Position numbers and translations under genes: made by a program. From Pseudomonadota bacterium (GTDB taxonomy: Bacteria; Pseudomonadota; Gammaproteobacteria; Burkholderiales; Burkholderiaceae), in assembly GCA_963205525.1 (NCBI GenBank), contig CAUJJP010000078.1:1-29800 (forward strand): 29,800 nucleotides of DNA. Reading direction: 5' to 3'. How positions within the stretch are numbered: position 1 is the stretch's first letter; each line of letters opens with the position of its first letter. Positions 16,777-26,068 of this stretch are shown here, piece after piece. The notes under the pieces were generated by a model, which was not told where the DNA came from, made no database searches, and worked only from the letters and a program-made list of their open reading frames with translations.

Positions 16777-17760
16777 CTAGAAGTCCTTCTTCAGGTCCAT
16801 GCCGGCGTAGAGCTGGCCGACCTGGGACTCGTAGCCGTTGAACATCAGGGTCGGGCGCTTCTTGGCGAGCAGGCCGCCCTCGCCGATGCGGCGCTCGCTG
16901 GCCTGGCTCCAGCGGGGGTGATCGACGCTCGGGTTCACGTTCGAATAGAAGCCGTACTCCTGCGGCGCGGCGCGCTGCCAGCTGGGGAGGGGCTGGCGTT
17001 CGACGAAGCGGATGCGGACGATGGACTTGGCGGACTTGAAGCCGTACTTCCAGGGCACCGCCAGCCGCAGCGGGGCGCCGTTCTGGTTCGGCAGCACTTC
17101 GCCGTAGACGCCGAACACCAGCATCGCCAGCGGGTGCATGGCCTCGTCCATGCGCAAGGCCTCGACATAGGGCCAGGCGAGCACACGCGAACGCAAGCCC
17201 GGCATCTGGCGTGGATCGTCCAGGGTCGTGAACTCGACGAACTTGGCGTTGCCGGTGGGCTCGACGCGGCGTATCAGCTCGGCCAGCGACCAGCCCAGCC
17301 AGGGAACCACCATCGACCAGCCCTCCACGCAGCGCAGGCGGTAGATGCGTTCCTCCACCGGCGCGAGCTTGATGAGGGTGTCGATGTCCCAGCGGCCGGG
17401 CTTGTGCAGCGCGCCTTCGACCTGCACCGTCCAGGGCCGCGGCCGCAGGCTGGCGGCGTGGGCCGCGGGGTCGGACTTGTCGGTGCCGAACTCGTAGAAG
17501 TTGTTGTAGCCCGTGAGGTTGGCGTAGGTGGTGGGCGGCTCCATGGTCAGCGCGCCCGTGAGCTGGCTGCGCTGGGCGGCCAGCGCCGGCAGCCGGCCGG
17601 GGGCCTGGATCGTGGATGCGGCGTCGGCGCGCGGCATCCAGGCGCCGGCAGCGCCGACCGTCATCGCCTGCAGCCAGTGCCGGCGCTGCAGCCAGACCGC
17701 CCGCGGGGTGATCTGCGAACCCAGCCGGGCTTGATCTGCGGGGTCGATGGGGCGCTTCAT
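16777..17760 (-). CDS. msrP: MsrP, periplasmic molybdopterin methionine sulfoxide reductase
   Basis: The protein has 327 residues and reduces methionine sulfoxide in oxidised periplasmic proteins. The start is ATG 17758-17760; the open frame extends further to a GTG, but the shorter form places the twin-arginine signal (QRRHWLQAM, Arg26-Arg27) at the expected distance. It should be exported folded by Tat. The oxidoreductase molybdopterin-binding fold shows [10 protein letters not shown] with the molybdenum ligand Cys144, and further family motifs such as NQNGAPLRL and [11 protein letters not shown]. The length matches the family. It is followed directly by its membrane partner msrQ. Confidence 0.95.
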   Translation of the reverse strand: MKRPIDPADQARLGSQITPRAVWLQRRHWLQAMTVGAAGAWMPRADAASTIQAPGRLPALAAQRSQLTGALTMEPPTTYANLTGYNNFYEFGTDKSDPAAHAASLRPRPWTVQVEGALHKPGRWDIDTLIKLAPVEERIYRLRCVEGWSMVVPWLGWSLAELIRRVEPTGNAKFVEFTTLDDPRQMPGLRSRVLAWPYVEALRMDEAMHPLAMLVFGVYGEVLPNQNGAPLRLAVPWKYGFKSAKSIVRIRFVERQPLPSWQRAAPQEYGFYSNVNPSVDHPRWSQASERRIGEGGLLAKKRPTLMFNGYESQVGQLYAGMDLKKDF

Positions 17761-17830
17761 GGGCGGCGATGCGGGAGCGGTCCGGGACGACGCCCCCAGC
17801 TTAGCGCGCTGCACCACCCATGATGCGCAA

Positions 17831-17854
17831 AGGGCCGGTCTCGCGACCGGCCCT
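17831..17854 (-). terminator. Terminator hairpin after the cytochrome gene
   Basis: AGGGCCGGTC, loop TCGC and GACCGGCCCT make a perfect 10-bp stem, 38 bp past the cytochrome stop and 70 bp upstream of the msrP start. The minus-strand tail has only TT before GCGC, so it is an imperfect intrinsic terminator. It would insulate msrPQ from the cytochrome transcript. Confidence 0.6.
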
Positions 17855-17892
17855 CGGGTGGGCGGTGGGCGCGTGCGCGCCCGGTTCGGGGT

Positions 17893-18531
17893 TCAGCGCA
17901 GGCCGGCGATGTAGTCCACCACCGCCTTGATCTCGGCGTCGCTCATCTTCGCCGCCACGCCGCTCATCTGCGCGCTGTTGGCGCGCGCGCCGGAGCGGAA
18001 GGCGATCATCTGCGCCTCGGTGTAGGCCGGGTGCTGACCGGAGAGCTTGGGGTACTGGGCCGGAATGCCGGCGCCGTTCGGGCTGTGGCAGCCGGCGCAG
18101 GCCGGGATCTTGCGGTCGGTGATGCCGCCGCGCCAGATGCGCTGGCCCAGCAGCACGGTGTCCTTGTTCGTCGCCTCGCCGCCGGGCGCCGACTTGCTGG
18201 CGTAGAAGGCGGTGACGTTGAGGATGTCCTGCTCGGTCTCCAGCAAGGCCACCATGCCTTGCATGGTCGCGCTCTCGCGCTTGCCGGACTTGAACTCGTG
18301 CAGCTGCTTGGCCAGGTACTCAGGGAACTGGCCGGCGATGATGGGGTTCTCCGGCAGTCCGCGCGTGCCGTCGGCCATGTGGCAGGCCATGCAGGCAGCC
18401 GCGGTGGCCTCGCCCTTGGCGATGTCGGGCTGGGCCGGCTCCTTGCCCGCGCCGGCCGCCAGGGCGGGCAGGCTGGCCAGGGTGAGGGCGGCGAGCGACC
18501 AGGCGGCGCGCAGGGCAATGGCGGTTTTCAT
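17893..18531 (-). CDS. Cytochrome c4, di-heme
   Basis: The protein has 212 residues, with a cleavable signal peptide (about 1-25, ending ALA-A) that directs it to the periplasm. Two heme-binding CxxCH motifs are present, CMACH and CAGCH, one in each half of an internally duplicated sequence. Downstream Met residues, in SATMQGMV and SAQMSGVA, are the likely axial ligands. This is the layout of cytochrome c4, an electron donor to terminal oxidases. The gene is divergent from engB, a pairing common in betaproteobacteria; ccs cytochrome-maturation genes are often nearby in relatives but are absent here. No strong promoter or ribosome site is visible upstream. Confidence 0.9.
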   Translation of the reverse strand: MKTAIALRAAWSLAALTLASLPALAAGAGKEPAQPDIAKGEATAAACMACHMADGTRGLPENPIIAGQFPEYLAKQLHEFKSGKRESATMQGMVALLETEQDILNVTAFYASKSAPGGEATNKDTVLLGQRIWRGGITDRKIPACAGCHSPNGAGIPAQYPKLSGQHPAYTEAQMIAFRSGARANSAQMSGVAAKMSDAEIKAVVDYIAGLR

Positions 18532-18609
18532 GCTTGGTTCGGACGGATGTTGCAGGGCCGCCGCTGCAGGGAGCCTCGGCGTTCAAACCCGGGGATTTTA
18601 CAATGTCCC
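18532..18609. promoter_or_regulatory. Divergent promoter region, cytochrome c4 / engB
   Basis: This 78-bp gap lies between divergent starts. The stretch ATTTTACAATG reads as TAAAAT on the minus strand (18594-18599), a possible -10 for the cytochrome gene. The matching -35 is not convincing. Confidence 0.25.
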
Positions 18610-19299
18610 ATGAGTACCAGCTTGCAGGCCGCACAGACGGCACCCGACCCGCAGGCGCGCGCGCTGGCGTGGACCCACGGCGCGCGCTTCCACACCACCG
18701 CGAGCCGGCTCGCCGAGCTGCCCGCGGGCGATCTGCCCGAGCTGGCCTTCGTCGGCCGCAGCAATGCCGGCAAGTCGACCGCCATCAACACCCTGGCACA
18801 GCAGCGGCGGCTCGCGTTCGCGTCGCGCACGCCGGGGCGCACCCAGCACATCAACCTGTTCGACCTCGGCCCCAAGGACGCGCCCGATGCGCGGCTGGCG
18901 GACCTGCCGGGCTACGGTTACGCGGCGGTGGACCGCAGCGCCAAGCTGCGCTGGCAGGAGGTGATGGCCGAGTACCTGCAGTTCCGGCGCAACCTGGCCG
19001 GGGTGGTGATGATGGTCGACGCGCGGCACGGCTTCACGCCGCTGGACGAGCAGCTGCTGACTCTGATCGCGCCGCGCGTGGGCAGTGGCGAGCTGCACCT
19101 GCTGGTGCTGCTGACGAAGGCAGACAAGCTGTCCCGCCGCGAGGCCGACAAGGCGCTGGCGGCGACGCAGGACGTGCTCGCGACGCTGGCGAGCGAGGAG
19201 GCCGACATCGGCCTGCTGCTGTTCTCCGCGCTCTCGCGCCAGGGCCTGGGAGATGCGGCGGCACAGCTCTGGGACTGGATACACCCGCCGGCCGCCTGA
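18610..19299 (+). CDS. engB: Ribosome biogenesis GTPase EngB/YsxC (YihA)
   Basis: The protein has 229 residues and is a cytoplasmic GTPase needed for assembly of the large ribosomal subunit. The G motifs are in order: G1 GRSNAGKS (49-56), G2 TPGRT, G3 DLPGYG, G4 TKAD and G5 SAL. The start is ATG 18610; the frame runs open far upstream, but that part overlaps the cytochrome gene and has no protein-like character. An out-of-frame ATG lies seven bases earlier. About 20-25 N-terminal residues precede the domain, normal for the family. Confidence 0.96.
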   Translation: MSTSLQAAQTAPDPQARALAWTHGARFHTTASRLAELPAGDLPELAFVGRSNAGKSTAINTLAQQRRLAFASRTPGRTQHINLFDLGPKDAPDARLADLPGYGYAAVDRSAKLRWQEVMAEYLQFRRNLAGVVMMVDARHGFTPLDEQLLTLIAPRVGSGELHLLVLLTKADKLSRREADKALAATQDVLATLASEEADIGLLLFSALSRQGLGDAAAQLWDWIHPPAA

Positions 19300-19323
19300 T
19301 CCGGCGCCTGCCGACGCCCGATC

Positions 19324-21015
19324 TCAGCGCGCGCCGGACTTGTCGCGCAACAGGCGCACTGCCGCCGAGCGCAGCATGGAGCGCATGCGCAGGCGCCTGG
19401 CCAGGCCTTCGCTGCGCAGGCGCAGCAAGGCGGCCTGGCGCAGCGCCACGCTGCCCTCGCCGCGCCCGAACAGGAAGACGTCGGCGTGCTGGCCGATGGC
19501 CAGCAGCTGAGCCTGCTGCCATTCGCCCTGGATGAACATCTGCAGCCAGTCGCCCGGCCGGCGCTGGCGCAGCCAGGCCTGCGGATCCGTTTCCGGCGGG
19601 CTGGCGGCGCCCAGGTTGTCCAGCAGATCCGCCGGCACGGTGTCGAGCTGGGCTTCGTCCAGCGGGCCGGCGCCGGTGGGCTGCGCATCGCCGCTGAGCC
19701 GGTTTTCCAGCGTCTGCATGGCGTGGATGGCCTCGGCGGCACGCCGCAGCCTGGCCTCGAAGCGCGCGCGGTCGTCGGCCAGCAGGCGGTCCAGGGCACG
19801 CCGGTAGAGGGCGGCGTCGGGCGCCGGTTCACGCGCCATCTCGTCGATCAGCCCTTCGGTCAGCTGCAGCAGCTCATCGCGGCCACGGCTGCCGTCGGCG
19901 TGCAGTGCTGCCAGGTGCGCGCTCAGGTCCATGAAGCGCCACACCGGGTGCGTGTAGTCGTCCAGCGCCTGCGCTTCGCGCAGCACCAGGCGCAGCGCGG
20001 AGGGCTGCATGCGCGCGAGCACGGAACGAATGTCGCGCGCGACCCGGGAGTCCGACAGCATGGCCTCGAACAGGCGCGACAGGAGTTCGATGTGTTGCTG
20101 GTCGAGCGCCGTGCGGGCGTGGTGGACCAGCTTCGCGCGCTGCGATTCGAGCAGCTGCGCGTGCATGGTGGGGGTGGCGTCGGCGGGCAGGCGGCGCAGC
20201 GCGGCGTCGGTGTCGGCGATCACCGCCTCCAGCGGCAGCTGCCGGCTGTCCGCGGCGGGTGCGACGTCCAGCGCTGTCGGCAGCGTCTGGCGCAGCTCGT
20301 ACATCGGCTGCTCCCAGTCGCCGCGCAGCGACTGCGAGGGCCGCGTGCTGCGCTTGCCGCCGGGCAGGATCAGGGTGCGGTGGGTGGCGGGCTCTATGCC
20401 TTGCGCCTCCAGCCGGGCGCAGGCGCCGGCATAGGACTTGCGCAGGACCTGGGCCAGCGGCAGCACGGCGTGCCGCATCAGGCGGACCTGGTAGGCGCGG
20501 CCCAGGGGCAGGGCCTGCGCCGCTTCCCACAAGGCCTGGGCGTAACGCTCGGGACTGAACGGGTTGTGGTCGCGCGAGACGTCCGGGTCGCCGGCCAGCG
20601 CGGAGGCAAAGGCCGCCATCTCGCGCAATTCGTGTTCGGCGCTGCTGCGTATCGCCTCGATGGCGCGCGAGGTTTCGACGTCGGCAGCGATCTCGGCCTC
20701 GTCCAGCAGCGCCAGGCCGCCGAAGGCGCTGCTGCCTGCGGCGGGGCCGCTGGCTGCGGGCGCGCTGCGTCCTTCGAGCTCGGCCTTCACCTGCTGGCGC
20801 ACGGTCTGGCTGAAGCGCTCGACCAGGCGCTGGCGGTGCGCCGGCCCGGCCTGCAGCAGTTCGGCGACGATGGCGCGCTCCGCGGGATTCAGCCCCGGCA
20901 CGCTGTCGGTCAGGGTGCGCCAGGTGGCATCGAAGACCTGGTCGGCGATCATCGGCAGCCGCATCAACTCGTCGTCGATGAACTGCAGGCGGGCGTTGGC
21001 GAGGCGGTCTGACAT
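19324..21015 (-). CDS. DUF1631 family protein
   Basis: The protein has 563 residues from ATG 21013-21015 (the frame extends upstream but lacks a good start). It is soluble and largely helical. Features typical of the DUF1631 family include the N-terminal NARLQFIDDELMRLP stretch, EHELREMAAFASAL with NPFSPERYAQALW, and a central run of paired helices. The C-terminal segment GDWLQMFIQGEWQQAQLLAIG, followed by a FLFGRGEG strand and a basic tail, resembles a PilZ-like beta-barrel. Family members are usually longer (often above 700 residues), so this is a short version. The function is unknown. It converges on engB (25 bp apart) and lies downstream of the groESL terminator. Confidence 0.82.
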   Translation of the reverse strand: MSDRLANARLQFIDDELMRLPMIADQVFDATWRTLTDSVPGLNPAERAIVAELLQAGPAHRQRLVERFSQTVRQQVKAELEGRSAPAASGPAAGSSAFGGLALLDEAEIAADVETSRAIEAIRSSAEHELREMAAFASALAGDPDVSRDHNPFSPERYAQALWEAAQALPLGRAYQVRLMRHAVLPLAQVLRKSYAGACARLEAQGIEPATHRTLILPGGKRSTRPSQSLRGDWEQPMYELRQTLPTALDVAPAADSRQLPLEAVIADTDAALRRLPADATPTMHAQLLESQRAKLVHHARTALDQQHIELLSRLFEAMLSDSRVARDIRSVLARMQPSALRLVLREAQALDDYTHPVWRFMDLSAHLAALHADGSRGRDELLQLTEGLIDEMAREPAPDAALYRRALDRLLADDRARFEARLRRAAEAIHAMQTLENRLSGDAQPTGAGPLDEAQLDTVPADLLDNLGAASPPETDPQAWLRQRRPGDWLQMFIQGEWQQAQLLAIGQHADVFLFGRGEGSVALRQAALLRLRSEGLARRLRMRSMLRSAAVRLLRDKSGAR

Positions 21016-21058
21016 GGATGGCGGATTATCGGCGCTGGACGCGGACCGCCATGGCAAG

Positions 21059-21092
21059 AAAAAAGGCCCGCGCCGTTGCCGGCGGGGCCTTT
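21059..21092 (-). terminator. Intrinsic terminator of groESL
   Basis: On the minus strand, AAAGGCCC...GGGCCTTT (21062-21069 and 21085-21092) pair with an inner CGCCG/CGGCG stem and loop TTGC, followed by TTTTTTCTT. It lies 48 bp after the groEL stop. This is the clearest rho-independent terminator in the window besides the one at the right edge. Confidence 0.9.
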
Positions 21093-21140
21093 CGATGCCT
21101 GTGGACGATGCGGCTGCGCTCGTGCAGCCGCAGGCCGGAC

Positions 21141-22910
<1,770 letters not shown>

Positions 22911-23201
22911 TTACTTCTCGACGACGGCGAAGAGGTCTTCCTCGCGCATCACCATCAGTTCGTCGCCATCGACCTTGACGGCCTGGCCGCTGTACTTGCC
23001 GAACAGCACGCGGTCGCCGACCTTCACGTTCAGGGCCACGAAGTCGCCCTTGTCGTTGCGCTTGCCCGGGCCGACGGCCAGGATCTCGCCCTGGTCGGGC
23101 TTCTCGGCGGCGTTGTCGGGGATCACGATGCCGGAGGCGGTCTTGGTCTCGTTCTCGAGGCGCTTGACGATCACGCGATCGTGCAACGGACGAAGCTTCA
23201 T
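22911..23201 (-). CDS. groES: Co-chaperonin GroES
   Basis: The protein has 96 residues, normal for the lid of the GroEL cage. It starts [14 protein letters not shown] and shows the mobile-loop region [12 protein letters not shown] and the conserved [17 protein letters not shown] end (here [12 protein letters not shown]). The start is ATG 23199-23201, chosen for the AGGAG seven bases upstream and for family length; the frame is open a little further. It is first in the groESL operon, behind a CIRCE operator. Confidence 0.99.
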   Translation of the reverse strand: MKLRPLHDRVIVKRLENETKTASGIVIPDNAAEKPDQGEILAVGPGKRNDKGDFVALNVKVGDRVLFGKYSGQAVKVDGDELMVMREEDLFAVVEK

Positions 23202-23300
23202 CAAAAACTCCTGTGGATGGTCAACTGTTGAAAGGCAAAACACGCAAGTGTGTGCCTACTGACTCAGTGATCGGGTGGCGCGCTTCACGCCTGCCCGTCA

Positions 23301-23327
23301 TCAGCACTCACCTCTGGCGAGTGCTAA
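23301..23327 (-). promoter_or_regulatory. CIRCE operator (HrcA binding site) of groESL
   Basis: The minus strand reads TTAGCACTC, 9 nt, GAGTGCTGA. This matches the consensus TTAGCACTC-N9-GAGTGCTAA in 17 of 18 positions with the exact spacer. It lies 100 bp upstream of groES and overlaps the expected transcription start, where HrcA would block initiation. Confidence 0.95.
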
Positions 23328-23334
23328 CAGGAGA

Positions 23335-23363
23335 ATTATAGGGTCGAAGTCGCGCAGTTCAAG
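23335..23363 (-). promoter_or_regulatory. groESL promoter, sigma70/sigma32-like
   Basis: On the minus strand the -10 is a perfect TATAAT (23335-23340). Upstream at 23358-23363 is CTTGAA, the exact sigma32 -35 core, with 17 bases between. The overlapping TTGAAC (16-bp spacing) can serve sigma70. Around the -10, CCCTATAAT partly fits the sigma32 CCCCATNTA. Dual use is an inference. Confidence 0.75.
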
Positions 23364-23443
23364 GGCTGGCGGCGGTGTGTGCGCTGTGTCTGGGCGGCGC
23401 CGGAGGAAACTACCTCTTCGCCTCTTGGCGGGGGCTGTCCGCC

Positions 23444-23485
23444 GCGCCCCGGCCTGCGTGGCGCAAGCCCGGCGGCCGGGTGCGC
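23444..23485 (-). terminator. GC-rich hairpin downstream of yacG
   Basis: GCGCCCCGGCC (23444-23454) pairs with GGCCGGGTGCGC (23474-23485), leaving one bulged base; a small inner hairpin lies in the loop. It follows the yacG stop by 13 bp and precedes the groESL promoter. It probably separates the pil-yacG transcript from groESL. There is no T-run. Confidence 0.45.
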
Positions 23486-23498
23486 GGCCGGGTGGGCC

Positions 23499-23705
23499 TC
23501 AACGCTCTTCGCTGCGCTGCGGGTCCGGGGGGCGGGTGCCGTCCTCGTCCAGCGCGGGCGGCGCTGCGGGCACCCGGTAGTCCTCGCTCGCCCAGGCGCC
23601 GAGGTCCATGCCGCGGCAGCGCTCGCTGCAGAAGGGACGCCAGCGGTTGCCCGGCCCGAAGGGCGTGGGCTGACGGCAGCTGGGGCAGGGGACCAGGCGC
23701 GTCAT
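23499..23705 (-). CDS. yacG: DNA gyrase inhibitor YacG, zinc-binding
   Basis: This 68-residue protein is about the usual size. It carries the four zinc-binding cysteines of the family, CPSC near the start and FCSERC about 17 residues later, followed by the typical DLGAWASEDYRVP stretch. In Escherichia coli YacG binds GyrB and blocks DNA binding by gyrase. It starts at ATG 23703-23705, 4 bp after the zapD stop, and is the last gene of the pilB-yacG run. Confidence 0.94.
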   Translation of the reverse strand: MTRLVPCPSCRQPTPFGPGNRWRPFCSERCRGMDLGAWASEDYRVPAAPPALDEDGTRPPDPQRSEER

Positions 23706-23709
23706 GCCG

Positions 23710-24471
23710 CTAGGCGCACAGGCTGAGCTCGAAGCTGGTGTCGCTGGCGTCCGGGCGCAGGCGGTTGTCGCCGTCCTGGCGCATGAAGCGCACCGACACC
23801 ATGAGCCGGTGGCCGGTGATCTCGGGCACCGCGCTGCTGCCCTCGTCGAGCCAGACGCGCGCCAGGTGGTAGCTGCGGCCCGCGGGCAGGCTTTGCTGGA
23901 ACTGGCCGCCGGGCGCGGCCACGCGCTGGCGGCTGCCGCCTTCGCGCAGCAGGCCCAGCAGCACGCGCAGCGCGTCGTCCAGCGGCTGCACGCTGGCGAC
24001 CCAGCGCTGCAGGTCGGCGCGGCGCGCTTGCGCCGGACGCTGCTGCCAGGCGTAGTAGGCCGGGAGGTCGAACTCGCAGGTGCCGCCCGGGATGCTGATG
24101 CGGCTGCGCACGCTGGTCAGCCACTCGCTGGCCGCCAGGCTCTGGCCGGCCTTGCCGTTGAGCTGGTTGAGGGCCGCGTAGGCGGCGTCTATGCGCGCGA
24201 TGAGATCGTCGAGCACGCCCTCGGCCACCTGCGGGTTGCCGCGGTAGGCCTGGAACTGGTTGCGGTGGCGTTCCAGTTCCTTCAGCAGGTCGGACTTGAG
24301 GTCGGCGCGCGCAGCGACGTCGACGATCTCGAACAGGGTGGCGAGCGCGAAGTGGTGGTCCATCGCCTCGTCGCGTGCGACCAGCCGGTGCAGGCGCTCG
24401 AACAGGTGCTCGAGTCGCAGCATCGTGCGTATGCCTTCGTTGAACGGGTGCTCGTACAGAACCTGCGCCAC
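23710..24471 (-). CDS. zapD: Cell division protein ZapD
   Basis: The protein has 253 residues and is a cytoplasmic factor that bundles FtsZ filaments at the division ring. Family hallmarks are LYEHPFNEGIRTMLRLEHLFERL near the N-terminus, ADLKSDLLKELERHR, RSRISIPGGTCEFDLPAYYAWQ and a C-terminal beta-rich part. The start was set at GTG 24471, 5 bp after the coaE stop, because homology begins three or four residues later. The frame is open upstream, but that part overlaps coaE. No clear ribosome site is visible, so translational coupling to coaE is likely. Confidence 0.93.
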   Translation of the reverse strand: MAQVLYEHPFNEGIRTMLRLEHLFERLHRLVARDEAMDHHFALATLFEIVDVAARADLKSDLLKELERHRNQFQAYRGNPQVAEGVLDDLIARIDAAYAALNQLNGKAGQSLAASEWLTSVRSRISIPGGTCEFDLPAYYAWQQRPAQARRADLQRWVASVQPLDDALRVLLGLLREGGSRQRVAAPGGQFQQSLPAGRSYHLARVWLDEGSSAVPEITGHRLMVSVRFMRQDGDNRLRPDASDTSFELSLCA

Positions 24472-24476
24472 GCGGT

Positions 24477-25100
24477 CTATTGTTTCACAGGGTCTGAACC
24501 GCACCAGCGCTCCCACACCGCCTGCACCGCACGCCGCAGATCGTCGAGCGAGACGCCGTGGCCGTTGTCGATCACCGCATCGGCGATCGCCAGCCGCTGC
24601 GCGCGGCTGGCCTGCTGGGCCAGCACGCGCTGCACCGCCTCGGCGCTCCAGCCCGAGCGCGCCATGACGCGCTCGAGCTGCAGCTCGGGTGGGCAGTCGA
24701 CCACCAGCACGCGGTCGACACGGCGGCGCCAACGCTCGCCCGACTCGGCCAGCAGCGGGACGTCGAAGACCACCGGCCGACCGCCTGCGCGCGCGGCCTG
24801 GGCGTCGGCCTCGGCGCCGATCAGCGGGTGCAGCACGGCCTCCAGGCGCTGCTTGGCGGCGGGGTCGGTGAACACCTGCGCGCGCATGCGCTCGCGGTCC
24901 AGGGCGCCGTCGGGGCCGAGGATGTCGGCGCCGAACTCGGCCGCCAGCGCCGGCAGGGCGGCGCCACCGCGGGCGGTGAGCGCGCGCGCGATGGCGTCGG
25001 TGTCGACCAGCCAGGCGCCGCAGTCCTGCAGCAAGGCGGCGACCGTGCTCTTGCCGCTGCCTATGCCGCCGGTGAGGCCGATGCGCTGGACGCCCGCCAC
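24477..25100 (-). CDS. coaE: Dephospho-CoA kinase
   Basis: The protein has 207 residues, the family size. It catalyses the last step of coenzyme A synthesis, phosphorylating dephospho-CoA with ATP. It opens with RIGLTGGIGSGKST (P-loop), then DTDAIAR, the lid region and VFDVPLLAESG. The start is taken as GTG 25098-25100, 10 bp past the pilD stop; the longer open frame overlaps pilD and looks like out-of-frame translation. Its place between pilD and zapD is a conserved proteobacterial arrangement, not a functional link to pili. Confidence 0.94.
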   Translation of the reverse strand: MAGVQRIGLTGGIGSGKSTVAALLQDCGAWLVDTDAIARALTARGGAALPALAAEFGADILGPDGALDRERMRAQVFTDPAAKQRLEAVLHPLIGAEADAQAARAGGRPVVFDVPLLAESGERWRRRVDRVLVVDCPPELQLERVMARSGWSAEAVQRVLAQQASRAQRLAIADAVIDNGHGVSLDDLRRAVQAVWERWCGSDPVKQ

Positions 25101-25110
25101 AGCGGCCAGT

Positions 25111-26052
25111 TCAGAAGCCGAGCGCCATCGCCAGCGGCGCGCCGAAGGCGACGAAGTCGCCGCGCAGGAACACGCACAGCGCGCCGGCCAGCGCCAGGTA
25201 GGGACCGAAGGCGATCTTGCTGTCACGTCCCTGGCGCGACACGAGCAGGGTCACGATGCCCAGCACCGCGCCCAGCCCGGCGGCGATCAGCAGCAGGGCT
25301 GGCAGCGCCTGCCAGCCGAACAGCACGCCCAGGCCGGCGAGCATCTTCATGTCGCCCTCGCCCATCGCCTGCTTGTGCAGCACGTGCTTCCAGAACGCGC
25401 CCGGCAGCCACAGCAGCAGGTAGCCGGCGAGGCCGCCGGCGAGCGCATCGCGCGGACTCACCCCGGTCCAGCCCGCCAGCGCACCGGCTGCACCCAGGCC
25501 CAGCAGCGACAGCGTCAGCCCCTCCGGCAGCAAGGTGGCGTCGAGGTCGATGAAGGTCTTGACGATCAGCAGCGCCAGCACGGCGCAGTACAGGATGCTC
25601 AGCGCGCCCGACCCGTAGACCGCGCCGCAGCCGGCGAAGGCGGCCGCGGTGAGCAGCTCCACCAGCGGGTAGCGCGCGCTGATCGGCCGCTTGCAGGTCG
25701 AGCAGCGGCCGCGCAGCGCGAGCCAGGACAGGACCGGGATGTTCTCGTACCAGCGCAGCGCGTGTGCGCAGCCCGGGCAGCGCGAGCGCGGGCGCAGCAG
25801 GGTCAGCTCCGGCACCGCCTCCAGCGCGCGCTCGACCGCGACCGCGGCCTGCGCCAGCTGCGGCGGCGGCGGCGTGTCGCGCCCGAACACCGGGGTCCAG
25901 GCGCGCGCGTCGCCGAGCGCGTACTCGACGATGTCGAAACGCCACCACTCGCGCAGGTCGGCCATCGGCAGGCGGTGGATGACGACGTTCAGGAAGCTGC
26001 CCACCAGCAGCCCGAGCAGTCCCAGACCCCAGGGGGTCAGCAGCAGTTCCAT
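25111..26052 (-). CDS. pilD: Prepilin peptidase / N-methyltransferase PilD
   Basis: This 313-residue polytopic inner-membrane enzyme cleaves the leader of type IV prepilins and related pseudopilins and methylates the new N-terminal Phe. GSFLNVVIHRLP is at the N-terminus. The cytoplasmic loop carries the two Cys pairs CPGC and CSTC with RYPLVELL. The catalytic Asp pair is present, in FIDLD and GEGDMKML, with the hallmark FGPYLALAG near the end. One oddity is LLPE where most homologues read LLPD; that Asp is not one of the two catalytic residues. It starts 16 bp after pilC. Confidence 0.96.
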   Translation of the reverse strand: MELLLTPWGLGLLGLLVGSFLNVVIHRLPMADLREWWRFDIVEYALGDARAWTPVFGRDTPPPPQLAQAAVAVERALEAVPELTLLRPRSRCPGCAHALRWYENIPVLSWLALRGRCSTCKRPISARYPLVELLTAAAFAGCGAVYGSGALSILYCAVLALLIVKTFIDLDATLLPEGLTLSLLGLGAAGALAGWTGVSPRDALAGGLAGYLLLWLPGAFWKHVLHKQAMGEGDMKMLAGLGVLFGWQALPALLLIAAGLGAVLGIVTLLVSRQGRDSKIAFGPYLALAGALCVFLRGDFVAFGAPLAMALGF

Positions 26053-26068
26053 GAGCGGGCGCCGGTGC

